From: Cochleicola gelatinilyticus
GTDB taxonomy: Bacteria; Bacteroidota; Bacteroidia; Flavobacteriales; Flavobacteriaceae
Direction: 5' to 3'
Assembly: GCF_001637325.1 (NCBI RefSeq)
Contig: NZ_LRXL01000052.1
Coordinates: 62,001-126,000 of the forward strand
Length of the DNA stretch: 64,000 bases
The notes below the pieces were generated by a model, which was given only the letters and a program-made list of their open reading frames with translations, was not told the origin of the DNA and ran no database searches. Below are positions 24,462 to 33,578 of this stretch, piece after piece (within the stretch, counting starts at the first letter, position 1; every line of letters begins with the position of its first letter). The position numbers were made by a program, and so were the translations under genes.

Positions 24462-26363
24462 ATGACTAAAGCATTAATGCTTCTTCTTTTTATTGGTACT
24501 CAAATCTTATTCGCGCAAACTTCGTATACAATTGCAGACATCCCGAAAGAACTTCGAGAAAATGCTAATAGTGTTGTCATCCATGAAAAAAAGGTAATTG
24601 ATATTTCCCGAAATGGAAAGTCAAATTCGAAAATTAACAGAACTATTGCGGTATTTAATAAATTAGGTGACAACGATGTTAATGCATATGCTCATTACGA
24701 TGATGATACTAAGGTAAGAGATGTCGAAGCTTTTATTTACGATGCAAATGGAAATGAGCTCAAGCATATCAAACAAAGAGATTTTAAAGATGTAAGTGCT
24801 GTTAGTGGCTTTTCGCTTTACGAAGACAATCGAGAGTTGCATTTAGAATATACACCCACTGTGTATCCGTATATTGTTAGATTTATTTCTGAAGTGGAAG
24901 GAAATTCTACCGTACTTCCTACATGGTATCCAATTAATAGCTATGTGTCAAGTACCATACATAATGAACTTACTATTACCTATGCTTCAGACAACAAGCC
25001 CAATTATAAAAAAGAACATGTTGAAGGGTACGATATTTCTATTTCTGAAACACCTGGACAGATAACATGTGTAGCGAAAAACCTGAAGGCAATTCGGTAT
25101 GAAGAAGAAGCGCCTCCGTATTTTAATGTATTGCCAAAAGTATACTTTACACAAGATTCATTTTATTTAAAAGGAATGGAGGGACAAGGTAAAGATTGGA
25201 ATTCTTTTGGTTCTTGGATGCAACAATCTTTACTTTACGGCACAACAGAACTTTCTCCAGCAACAATTGCCTTAGCGAAACAATTGGTGAAAAATGAAAC
25301 TACAAATGAAGGAAAAGCTCGAAAAATCTACGAATACCTTCAGAATAAAGTGCGGTATATTAGTGTTCAAATAGGGATAGGGGGTTGGAAACCCATGCTA
25401 GCTTCAGAAGTTGATCGATTAAGTTATGGAGATTGTAAAGCCCTTACAAATTACACAAAAGCTTTGCTTGAAGCTGTTGGAGTACCTTCCTATTATACTA
25501 TTTTATATTTAGATGAAGATGAACGTGATATTACCAAAGATGTACCAACGATACAAGGAAATCATGCTTTCTTAGGAGTGCCTAATAACGATGAAATGAT
25601 TTGGCTAGAATGTACAAGTCAACGCTCCCCTTTTGGGTATGTGAGCAACAGTCATGATGATAGAGATGTGCTTATTATAACTCCTAATGGAGGTGAAATT
25701 GTACATACTAAGAAATATTCTGTAGAAGAGAATACCCAAGTAACCAAAGGAACAATACATCTCAACGCAGAAGGAGCAATTAAGGCGGACCTTGAGCGCA
25801 CATCGAAAGGGCTGCAATACGGAAATCGTCACGGCCTCACAGATCTTACAGTTAAAAAACAGAAAGAATATTACAAAAATAGATGGGGACATATCAATGG
25901 GTTTACAATACCCTCGCTGACACTTAACGACGATAAAACAGATATTGTTTTTACCGAAAACGTACATATTCAAGCTCCTAGATATGCCAGTAGGATAGGA
26001 AAAGATTTTTTGTTTTGCGTTAATGTTTTTAATCAGTCAGATTATATTCCACCCCGAAATATTAATAGAAAGCAATCACTATATCTTAAAATGAACTTTA
26101 AGGATACAGATACGCTAGAAATAGTAATTCCCTCAGGATATAAATTAGAAGCACTACCTGAAAACAAAAAAATTGAAAACGAGTTTGGAAGCTATTTGGT
26201 TTCTTTTGAAAAAATTTCAGAAAATAAATTGAAATACACGCGTGAATTTATCTTAAAAAAGGGTGAATATCTACCTAGTAAATATTCACAATACCGCGAT
26301 TTCAGAAAAAATATTTACAAATTAGATCAGACCAAAATTCTTATAAATCGCATAGAACCTTAA
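24462..26363 (+). CDS. DUF3857 / transglutaminase-like exported protein with intact Cys
   Basis: A 633-residue protein with a signal peptide (cleavage after LFAQ), an N-terminal DUF3857 beta-domain (about 50-210) and a transglutaminase-like core (about 270-400). It keeps the catalytic Cys in YGDCKALTNY, a His in GNHAFLGVP and an acidic residue in WLECTSQ. A DUF3858-like C-terminal domain follows. It is likely periplasmic or surface-exposed with peptidase or transamidase-like chemistry. It leads a run of three related genes with spacings of 5 and 17 bp. Only this copy seems catalytically complete. Confidence 0.83.
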   Translation: MTKALMLLLFIGTQILFAQTSYTIADIPKELRENANSVVIHEKKVIDISRNGKSNSKINRTIAVFNKLGDNDVNAYAHYDDDTKVRDVEAFIYDANGNELKHIKQRDFKDVSAVSGFSLYEDNRELHLEYTPTVYPYIVRFISEVEGNSTVLPTWYPINSYVSSTIHNELTITYASDNKPNYKKEHVEGYDISISETPGQITCVAKNLKAIRYEEEAPPYFNVLPKVYFTQDSFYLKGMEGQGKDWNSFGSWMQQSLLYGTTELSPATIALAKQLVKNETTNEGKARKIYEYLQNKVRYISVQIGIGGWKPMLASEVDRLSYGDCKALTNYTKALLEAVGVPSYYTILYLDEDERDITKDVPTIQGNHAFLGVPNNDEMIWLECTSQRSPFGYVSNSHDDRDVLIITPNGGEIVHTKKYSVEENTQVTKGTIHLNAEGAIKADLERTSKGLQYGNRHGLTDLTVKKQKEYYKNRWGHINGFTIPSLTLNDDKTDIVFTENVHIQAPRYASRIGKDFLFCVNVFNQSDYIPPRNINRKQSLYLKMNFKDTDTLEIVIPSGYKLEALPENKKIENEFGSYLVSFEKISENKLKYTREFILKKGEYLPSKYSQYRDFRKNIYKLDQTKILINRIEP

Positions 26364-26368
26364 ATCGC

Positions 26369-28393
26369 ATGAAAGTATTTATTTTTTATTTCACCCTCCT
26401 ATGTATTGGAGTTTCAACCAGTATTGCACAAGACTTTCGTTTTGGAAAGGTCTCTAAAGAGGAATTGGCAGAAAAACATCATCCTAAAGATCCTGAAGCC
26501 GATGCGGCCATACTTTATCGAGAATATGATACAGATTTTGAATATTCTGAAGCAAAAGGGTGGCAAGTGGTAACGAATTATTTCGAACGCATAAAAATCT
26601 ATTCAAAAAATGGTTTCGACTACGCTACAAATACAATTAGGTTGTATCATTCGGGAACTGGAAATAAAGAATTAGTTTCTGGACTCAAAGGGGTGACTTA
26701 TAATTTAGATGGCAATTCAGTAAAAAAAGATAAGTTGCGTAACGATGGAATTTTTGAAACAGAAGAAAGTGAATATTGGGATAAAAAACAATTTACACTT
26801 CCTAATGTTAAAGAAGGGAGTGTGCTTGAAATACAGTACAGAAAAACAACCCCTTTCGTTGAGTATATAGACCCTTATGTTTTTCAAGAATTAATACCTG
26901 TTAATAATATTGATTTTAGATTTAGTGTACCTGAATATTTCGGGTATAAAATGCATCAAAAAGGGTGGGTGCCTTTTCAAATAAACAATGATAAAAATCT
27001 TCGTACGATGACCTATACCTACACCGAACAAGCTGATCCGGGAATGGGTGGAGGAAATGCAACTCCGAAAACAAGAACTACAAATGTAGATTTTAAAGAA
27101 AATGTTTATAAAGTGACGATTAAAGATTTACCAGCAGTGAAAAAGGAAAAGTATTCGGGTGCTTTAAATCGTTACTTATCCGCATTAACTATGGAACTTC
27201 AATACACTAAATTTCCAAACTCCACCATGGATTATTATACGACCTCATGGGAGGCTGTGTCCAAAAGTATTTATGAATCTTCCTCTTTTGGTGGTGAGTT
27301 AAATCGATCGGGATATTTCGAAGATGCTGTAGATGCTCTTATAACGGGAGTTACCGACGAACAAGAGAAAGTGAAAATACTTTTCGATTATGTAAAAAAC
27401 AAAATGCACTGGAACAATAGTGGAGGTATTTATACGAGTAATGGAACCAAGAATGCTTTTAAAAAGGAAACTGGAAATGCAGCCGACATTAACCTTATGC
27501 TAACAGCAATATTAAGATATGCAGGTCTTAATGCAAATCCAGTATTGGTAAGTACAAAAAAAAATGGAGTTGCACTATTCCCTACAAAGCAAGGATTTAA
27601 TTATGTTATTGCTGGGGTAGAAATTTCGGGAAAACCACTGTTAATGGATGCTACTTTGAAAGAAGGTGAAGTTAATCTATTAAACCCTAATTTAGTAAAC
27701 GGTCAAGGACGATTAATTCGTGAAGATGGGAATTCAATTTGGATCCCTCTTAAAATTATGAAGCCAGCACTTCACAGTGTACTGGTAACTGCCGCATTAG
27801 AAGAAGATCTTACAATCACAGGTACTTCGCAAAATCGCTTTACAGGAAACCGAGCTCTAACATATAGAGTTGCTTTTACTGATGTTTCTAAAGAGGATGT
27901 GAATAAAACTTTGGAAAAGAACAACGAGGCGACAGAAATTTCAAATGCTACTTTTAAAAACTTAAAAACATATTATAAACCTGTAGCGCTCTCTTATGAC
28001 TTTGAATCGATTAATTCAATTGAAGAAATTGGAGATAAGATTTATGTATCGCCATTATTGTTTTTTTCTGAAAAAGAAAATCCCTTTAAAAGTTCTCATA
28101 GAGACTATCCCATCGATTTTGAATTTCCAATTAAAGATCGATACTTAGTAAATATTAGTATGCCTGATGGATACCGTGTAGAAACTTTACCCGAAAGTGT
28201 TAGTTTAAAACTTGCAGATGGATCAAGTGCCTTTACGTACCAAATTACCCAGACAGAGAATATTTTGCAAGTGGCGATGGAAAAAGAAATTAACAAAGCG
28301 TTATTTCCCGCAGAAAGTTATGAAGAGCTGAAAGAGTTTTTTCAGCGAATTGTAGATAAAACACAAGAAAAAGTAGTCTTAACCAAAATTTAA
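26369..28393 (+). CDS. DUF3857 / transglutaminase-like exported protein, catalytic Cys lost (copy A)
   Basis: A 674-residue secreted protein (signal cleavage after TSIAQ) with a DUF3857 domain and a transglutaminase-like domain. At the position of the catalytic Cys the sequence is GNAADINLML, so Cys is replaced by Ala when the helix before LRYAG is aligned with copy 24462-26363. It closely resembles the next gene from the start (RFGKVSKEEL, AAILYRE, FERIKIY) to the end. A binding or structural role seems likelier than catalysis. The gene lies 5 bp after its upstream neighbour. Confidence 0.8.
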   Translation: MKVFIFYFTLLCIGVSTSIAQDFRFGKVSKEELAEKHHPKDPEADAAILYREYDTDFEYSEAKGWQVVTNYFERIKIYSKNGFDYATNTIRLYHSGTGNKELVSGLKGVTYNLDGNSVKKDKLRNDGIFETEESEYWDKKQFTLPNVKEGSVLEIQYRKTTPFVEYIDPYVFQELIPVNNIDFRFSVPEYFGYKMHQKGWVPFQINNDKNLRTMTYTYTEQADPGMGGGNATPKTRTTNVDFKENVYKVTIKDLPAVKKEKYSGALNRYLSALTMELQYTKFPNSTMDYYTTSWEAVSKSIYESSSFGGELNRSGYFEDAVDALITGVTDEQEKVKILFDYVKNKMHWNNSGGIYTSNGTKNAFKKETGNAADINLMLTAILRYAGLNANPVLVSTKKNGVALFPTKQGFNYVIAGVEISGKPLLMDATLKEGEVNLLNPNLVNGQGRLIREDGNSIWIPLKIMKPALHSVLVTAALEEDLTITGTSQNRFTGNRALTYRVAFTDVSKEDVNKTLEKNNEATEISNATFKNLKTYYKPVALSYDFESINSIEEIGDKIYVSPLLFFSEKENPFKSSHRDYPIDFEFPIKDRYLVNISMPDGYRVETLPESVSLKLADGSSAFTYQITQTENILQVAMEKEINKALFPAESYEELKEFFQRIVDKTQEKVVLTKI

Positions 28394-28410
28394 TTAAAAA
28401 AAAGTAAACT

Positions 28411-30462
28411 ATGCAAAATCTCATAATTACATGCTTTGTAATATTTAGCTTATTTCAAACTGTAAAGGCTCAAGAGTATCGTTTTGGTAAGGTTTCTAAA
28501 GAAGAGCTCAAACAAAAACTGCATCCAAAAGAACCAGATGCCAATGCTGCTATTTTATATCGGGAAATGAAAACGAGTTTTGAGTATACAGTAGACGGCG
28601 GATTTGATAGAGTATATGAAGTATTTGAACGTATAAAAATTTATAATAAGAATGGGTTCGATTGGGCTACACATGAGGTAGAGCTTTATAAAGGAGGATC
28701 TGGAGAAACCATCGAGCAGATTAAAGGACGTGTATATAACCTCGAGGATAATAAAATTAAAGAGGTAAAGCTTAAAAAAGATGGCATTTTTGAAAATGAG
28801 CGAAATGAATTCTATACCGACATATCGTTTACTATGCCAGACATTCGAGAAGGGAGTATAATAGAATACCAATACAGCATAAAATCACCGTATATAGATA
28901 ATTTGGATGAATCTTCGTTCCAAGAGATTATTCCTGTAGATAGGGCCTATTTAAGGTTTGCGGCTCCAGAATATTATACCTATAAAATGCATCAAAAAGG
29001 TTGGTTGCCTCTAAATGTTAATGAAAGCGTTAGTACACGTAAAGAAACGATTAGACAAAATATCGACCCTGGTTTGAGTTATGGGGTGAATAGTAATAGA
29101 GGAAGAAGCAATGATTTATCGAAAAGAACTACAAATTTATCCGAAAGTCGGGAATTTAGTTTTGAAGAAAAAATATATGAAATCGATCTAAAGGACGTGC
29201 CAGCTTTAAAAAAGGAAGTGTATTCGGGAAATGTGAATAATTATGGATCGGCAGTTAATTTCGAACTTTCATTAGTTAAATATCCCAATTCTCCTTCTAA
29301 GGTATATACTACAACATGGGAGGATGTTTCGCAAAATATATTAAAAAACGCTTCCTTCGGAGGCGAGTTAAATCGAACCGATTATTTTTCTAGAGATATT
29401 GATGCATTGATAGAAGGGGTCACGAATGATGATAAAAAAATGAGGCTTATTTATGCATTTGTAAAAAATAAAGTAAAATGGAATAAGTTTAGAGGCGCAT
29501 CGACTATGAAAGGAGTGCGTAATGCTTACAAAAATGGGGTGGGAAACGTTGGAGATATTAACTTAATGCTTACCTCGATGCTTCGATATGCAGGTTTAAA
29601 TGCAAGCCCCGTATTAGTGAGTTCTAAAAATAATGGAGTTCCATTATTTCCTACTACCAAAGGATTTGATTATATCGTAGCAGGTGTGGAAGGTAATAAT
29701 ACAGTTCGACTATTAGACGCAACAAATAAAGAAGGGGATGTGGATGTATTACCTTCTAAATTAATGAATTGGCAGGGGAGAATAATACGTGATAATGGTA
29801 GTTCTACTTGGGTAGAATTGCATCCCAAAAATCCCGCAACGGAAAGCATGCTGATTACTGCCACACTTTCAGATGATTTAAATGTTAAGGGCAATGCCAA
29901 AATACGCTATACAGGCCATTATGCCATGGACAAAAGAAAGACATTTTTAGGTGTGAGTGAAATAGATACTCAAAGCAAGCTGGAATCTTCTCTTGGAGAT
30001 GTAATGCTTTCAGAAATAACGTTTAAGAACCTGAAAGAATCCAATAAACCTGTGTCATTAGAATATGCTTTTGAAATGAGTGATGCTGCTGAAATAGTTG
30101 GCGAAAAAATTTATTTTTCTCCGTTGCTTTTTCTTGCTTTAAGTGAAAATCCATTTATAAATGAAGATCGGAAGTATCCAGTTGATTTTAATTATGCAAA
30201 AAAAGATCGGTATATATTAAATATTGATATACCTGAAGGATACCAAGTGGAGCGTCTTCCCGAAAGTTCTGCTTTTACATTTGGAGAAAATATAGGAAAT
30301 TTTGCCTATCGTGTAAACCAAAATCAAAACACGCTTCAACTTTCGGTAGAATATTCAATAAAAGAACCTGTTATCCCAGCGTCAGATTATGCGAACTTGA
30401 AAAAATTCTTCCAATTACTTATCGATAAAGAAAATGAAAAGGTAGTTTTGTCTAAAGCTTAA
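28411..30462 (+). CDS. DUF3857 / transglutaminase-like exported protein, catalytic Cys lost (copy B)
   Basis: A 683-residue paralogue of 26369-28393. The signal peptide ends at VKAQ, followed by the shared YRFGKVSKEEL. The DUF3857 region contains GSIIEYQYSIKSP. The transglutaminase-like helix reads GNVGDINLMLTSML, so the Cys position is Val. It has a longer insertion, rich in Ser, Asn and Arg, near residue 225 (NSNRGRSNDL). The three genes probably form one transcript, 5 bp before the MazG-like gene. A joint surface or envelope role is inferred from co-location. Confidence 0.8.
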   Translation: MQNLIITCFVIFSLFQTVKAQEYRFGKVSKEELKQKLHPKEPDANAAILYREMKTSFEYTVDGGFDRVYEVFERIKIYNKNGFDWATHEVELYKGGSGETIEQIKGRVYNLEDNKIKEVKLKKDGIFENERNEFYTDISFTMPDIREGSIIEYQYSIKSPYIDNLDESSFQEIIPVDRAYLRFAAPEYYTYKMHQKGWLPLNVNESVSTRKETIRQNIDPGLSYGVNSNRGRSNDLSKRTTNLSESREFSFEEKIYEIDLKDVPALKKEVYSGNVNNYGSAVNFELSLVKYPNSPSKVYTTTWEDVSQNILKNASFGGELNRTDYFSRDIDALIEGVTNDDKKMRLIYAFVKNKVKWNKFRGASTMKGVRNAYKNGVGNVGDINLMLTSMLRYAGLNASPVLVSSKNNGVPLFPTTKGFDYIVAGVEGNNTVRLLDATNKEGDVDVLPSKLMNWQGRIIRDNGSSTWVELHPKNPATESMLITATLSDDLNVKGNAKIRYTGHYAMDKRKTFLGVSEIDTQSKLESSLGDVMLSEITFKNLKESNKPVSLEYAFEMSDAAEIVGEKIYFSPLLFLALSENPFINEDRKYPVDFNYAKKDRYILNIDIPEGYQVERLPESSAFTFGENIGNFAYRVNQNQNTLQLSVEYSIKEPVIPASDYANLKKFFQLLIDKENEKVVLSKA

Positions 30463-30467
30463 ACGCG

Positions 30468-30794
30468 ATGGATATAAAAAATGCCCAACTCGAAGTAGAT
30501 GCATGGATTAAAGAACACGGGGTTCGATATTTTAATGAACTCACCAATATGGCACAACTCACCGAAGAAGTAGGTGAGGTGGCTCGTATTATTGCACGTC
30601 GTTACGGCGAACAAAGCGAAAAAGAAAGCGACAAGAATAAAGATCTTGGTGAAGAACTTGCCGATGTTATGTTTGTTGTATTGTGTCTTGCGAATCAAAC
30701 AGGTGTGAACCTTCAGGAAGCATTCGATAAAAAGCTGGACCTTAAAACAAAACGGGATCATGATCGACACCATAACAATAAAAAACTTCGCTAG
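30468..30794 (+). CDS. MazG-like nucleotide pyrophosphohydrolase
   Basis: A 108-residue all-alpha protein with the MazG metal-binding pattern EEVGEVARI (ExxE) and, after one helix, GEELADVMFVVL (ExxD). It hydrolyses (d)NTPs to monophosphate and pyrophosphate, usually as house-cleaning. The single-domain length fits the short YpjD-like group rather than the two-domain MazG. It starts 5 bp after the DUF3857 run and overlaps the next start codon by one base. Confidence 0.9.
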   Translation: MDIKNAQLEVDAWIKEHGVRYFNELTNMAQLTEEVGEVARIIARRYGEQSEKESDKNKDLGEELADVMFVVLCLANQTGVNLQEAFDKKLDLKTKRDHDRHHNNKKLR

Positions 30795-31036
30795 TGTTTA
30801 AACAGGTCATTTCACATAAAGGATTTTGGAGATCTGTCTTTATTTTAGGGGTCGTATATATGTCCATATTAGTAGTGATTCAATGGGCATTTACTGGATT
30901 TTCATTACATTTTTTTGAAACGATCGGAGTACTCCGATTGTGTCTTGTTTTTGTAGCGGGTGCTTTTGTATGCGGATTTTCAGTTAGCTATGCTAAATTT
31001 TGGGGAAAACTTAAAAGTGATCAATACAAGAAATGA
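30794..31036 (+). CDS. Small two-helix membrane protein of unknown function
   Basis: An 80-residue protein starting at GTG 30794, one base inside the preceding stop. There are two hydrophobic helices, about residues 15-33 (SVFILGVVYMSILVVIQW) and 45-66 (VLRLCLVFVAGAFVCGFSVSY), and a short basic tail. The tight overlaps with the MazG-like gene and with aroA (ATGA at 31033) indicate translational coupling. I do not recognise a family with a known function. Confidence 0.72.
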   Translation: MFKQVISHKGFWRSVFILGVVYMSILVVIQWAFTGFSLHFFETIGVLRLCLVFVAGAFVCGFSVSYAKFWGKLKSDQYKK

Positions 31037-32268
31037 AGGTGTTTTTAACACATAAAAAAGACGCTGCTTTACACGCAGATTTAAATGTTTCGGGATCTAA
31101 AAGTGAATCAAACCGATTGCTTATTCTTAAGGAACAATACAGCAACCCTTCTATTGAAAACCTTTCAGATAGTGATGATACCGTAACTTTAACAAATGCG
31201 CTCAAACTTAAAAAAGGAGTTGTTGATATTCATCATGCCGGTACTGCCATGCGGTTTCTAACAGCTTATTTTGCTTCCACCCCAGGAATTGATGTTGTTC
31301 TCACTGGGAGCAAAAGAATGCAAGAACGACCTGTTAAAATACTTGTAGAGGCACTTCGGTCTTTGGGTGCAGAGATTACCTATACTAAAACAGAAGGATT
31401 TCCTCCTTTACAGATAAAAGGTAGTATCCTTCAGAAGAACCAAGTTACATTATTGGCAAATGTAAGTAGCCAATATATTTCTGCTTTAATGCTCATAGCG
31501 CCTAAGCTTCCAGGCGGTCTAACCATTCAGTTAAAAGGAGAAGTAACTTCTGTGCCGTATATTAAAATGACGTTGGGATTGCTTCAGAAGGTAGGGATAC
31601 AAGGATCCTTTTCAGAAAACAAAATTGAAATAGCTGCTTCGGAAACGATTTCAGAAAATAAAATAGCTGTCGAATCAGATTGGAGTTCAGCATCGTATTT
31701 TTATAGTATCGTCGCTTTATCTGAAGCTGCTACGGTAACACTCACACATTATTCCGAAAAAAGTTTACAGGGAGATAGAGCCATTGCCGATATGTACGAA
31801 GCGCTTGGTGTTACGACTGTTTTTAATGCTTCGGAGCACAAAATTATACTACAAAAGAATACCTCTGAATTGCCCAATCACCTTCTGTTGCACTTGGCAG
31901 ACACTCCAGATATTGCGCAAACCATTGCCGTATCGTGTTTCGGATTAGGAGTTGGATGCACACTAACAGGACTACATACCCTTAAAATTAAAGAGACCGA
32001 TCGATTGGTTGCTTTAAAAACAGAGTTAGAAAAACTTGGGGCAACGGTCCATATTACAGACGATCGTTTAGAACTTGCGGCTTTTAACGGAAAAATAAAA
32101 GAACACATCGCTATTAAAACGTATCAGGATCATAGAATGGCGATGGCATTTGCGCCACTGGCATTAAAAGTTCCACTTATTCTTCAAGATTCGATGGTAG
32201 TGTCTAAATCATTCCCAACATTTTACAAAGCACTAGAAACGCTTGGTTTTTCGGTGCAATTCGAGTAA
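31033..32268 (+). CDS. aroA: 3-phosphoshikimate 1-carboxyvinyltransferase (EPSP synthase)
   Basis: A 411-residue shikimate enzyme joining shikimate-3-phosphate and PEP. Visible motifs are VSGSKSESNRLLIL (substrate loop), AGTAMRFLTAYFA, SSQYISALML, the catalytic Asp in LADTPDIAQT, KIKETDRLVAL and DHRMAMAFAPLAL. It is slightly shorter than the E. coli enzyme, as is usual in the phylum. The first-loop Gly-rich NAGTAMR motif reads HAGTAMR. It overlaps the small membrane gene by 4 bp. Together with the attenuated pheA operon it is the second aromatic-pathway gene in the window. Confidence 0.96.
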   Translation: MKVFLTHKKDAALHADLNVSGSKSESNRLLILKEQYSNPSIENLSDSDDTVTLTNALKLKKGVVDIHHAGTAMRFLTAYFASTPGIDVVLTGSKRMQERPVKILVEALRSLGAEITYTKTEGFPPLQIKGSILQKNQVTLLANVSSQYISALMLIAPKLPGGLTIQLKGEVTSVPYIKMTLGLLQKVGIQGSFSENKIEIAASETISENKIAVESDWSSASYFYSIVALSEAATVTLTHYSEKSLQGDRAIADMYEALGVTTVFNASEHKIILQKNTSELPNHLLLHLADTPDIAQTIAVSCFGLGVGCTLTGLHTLKIKETDRLVALKTELEKLGATVHITDDRLELAAFNGKIKEHIAIKTYQDHRMAMAFAPLALKVPLILQDSMVVSKSFPTFYKALETLGFSVQFE

Positions 32269-32346
32269 TAATCCGTTCTACTTAAAATAATGTATTGCGT
32301 TTGGTCTTTCATTTTCAATGTATTTTAATAATACTTGTCCATTTAC

Positions 32347-32378
32347 TTGACAACCCCTATGTTGAGGTTGTATATTTG
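32347..32378 (+). promoter_or_regulatory. Promoter of queA
   Basis: TTG at 32347-32349 and TATATTTG at 32371-32378 are separated by 21 nt, matching the flavobacterial -33/-7 pattern. The ATG follows 30 nt after the -7 box. The 139-bp spacer 32269-32407 holds no other feature. Confidence 0.65.
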
Positions 32379-32407
32379 CAGCTTTTCAACACTAAACAGA
32401 ATATGCA

Positions 32408-33463
32408 ATGGGAATGAAACTTTCTAATTTTAATTTTGAACTTCCGGAAGAACTTTTGGCCGAATATCCTGCTCCAAACAGGGACGAAGCGCGTTTAATG
32501 GTTTTAAACAGAAAAGAAAAGACCATCGAACACAAAATGTTCAAGGATCTTATCGACTATTTTAATGAAGACGATGTGTTGGTTTTAAACAACACGAAAG
32601 TATTTCCTGCGCGTTTGTTCGGAAACAAAGAAAAAACAGGTGCTCGTATTGAAGTATTCTTATTACGAGAATTAAATCCGGAAACACGTCTATGGGATGT
32701 ATTGGTAGATCCAGCACGAAAAATTCGAATTGGGAATAAATTATATTTTGGTGATGATGAATCTTTAGTAGCAGAAGTAATCGATAATACAACCTCGAGA
32801 GGAAGAACCCTTCGTTTTTTATTCGATGGTTCGTACGAAGAATTTAGAAATAAACTTACTGAATTAGGAGAAACGCCGCTTCCAAAGTATATAAAAAGAG
32901 AAGTAGAGCCTGAAGATGCCGACCGCTATCAAACTATTTTCGCTAAAAATGAAGGAGCAGTAGCTGCACCTACGGCAGGATTGCATTTTTCGAAACACTT
33001 GTTAAAACGTCTTGAGATTAAAGGTGTTAATTTTGCAGAAGTTACATTACATGTTGGCCTAGGAACTTTTAGCCCTGTGGAAGTAGAAGATCTTTCTAAG
33101 CATAAAATGGATTCGGAAGAAATGAGCGTTAACGACGCTGCTGCCGAAATTATAAACACTGGGATTAATAGAAAAAAGCGGGTTTGCGCAGTAGGAACTA
33201 CGGCGATGCGCGCACTAGAGAGCTCTGTTTCTTCAGATCACATGCTGAATCCCTATTCAGGATGGACCAATAAATTTATATTTCCTCCTTACGATTTTAG
33301 CATTGCAAATGCGATGGTAACAAACTTTCATACACCAAAATCTACTTTATTAATGATGATCTCTGCTTTTGCAGGACATGATTTTATAAAGGAAGCTTAT
33401 GCTGAAGCGATTAAAGAAAAATATCGTTTTTATACCTACGGCGATGCGATGTTAATTATCTAA
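32408..33463 (+). CDS. queA: tRNA preQ1(34) S-adenosylmethionine ribosyltransferase-isomerase QueA
   Basis: A 351-residue enzyme that uses the ribosyl part of SAM to make epoxyqueuosine in tRNA. Family features are [21 protein letters not shown] at the start, [40 protein letters not shown] and [13 protein letters not shown] near the end. ATG 32408 and ATG 32414 are both possible; the second gives the usual MKLS start. It has its own promoter and a perfect terminator, so it is a single-gene unit. Confidence 0.96.
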   Translation: MGMKLSNFNFELPEELLAEYPAPNRDEARLMVLNRKEKTIEHKMFKDLIDYFNEDDVLVLNNTKVFPARLFGNKEKTGARIEVFLLRELNPETRLWDVLVDPARKIRIGNKLYFGDDESLVAEVIDNTTSRGRTLRFLFDGSYEEFRNKLTELGETPLPKYIKREVEPEDADRYQTIFAKNEGAVAAPTAGLHFSKHLLKRLEIKGVNFAEVTLHVGLGTFSPVEVEDLSKHKMDSEEMSVNDAAAEIINTGINRKKRVCAVGTTAMRALESSVSSDHMLNPYSGWTNKFIFPPYDFSIANAMVTNFHTPKSTLLMMISAFAGHDFIKEAYAEAIKEKYRFYTYGDAMLII

Positions 33464-33474
33464 AAGCTAATAAA

Positions 33475-33500
33475 ATCCTGATGTTTCATCAGGATTTTTT
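33475..33500 (+). terminator. Terminator of queA
   Basis: ATCCTGATG (33475-33483) pairs perfectly with CATCAGGAT (33487-33495) around a TTT loop, and a run of six T ends at 33500. Confidence 0.9.
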
Positions 33501-33578
33501 ATTTTAAGACTAGAAAGAGGGTACTTCGTGAAAAAATGTCTATTTTAGTAATAGTGTAGTAAAGCTAACCTCTTGAAT

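Noticed and set aside
25605-25973. 122-codon open frame on the minus strand inside the first DUF3857 gene
   Set aside because: It is Cys/Phe-rich, without promoter or family features, and lies inside a conserved coding gene.
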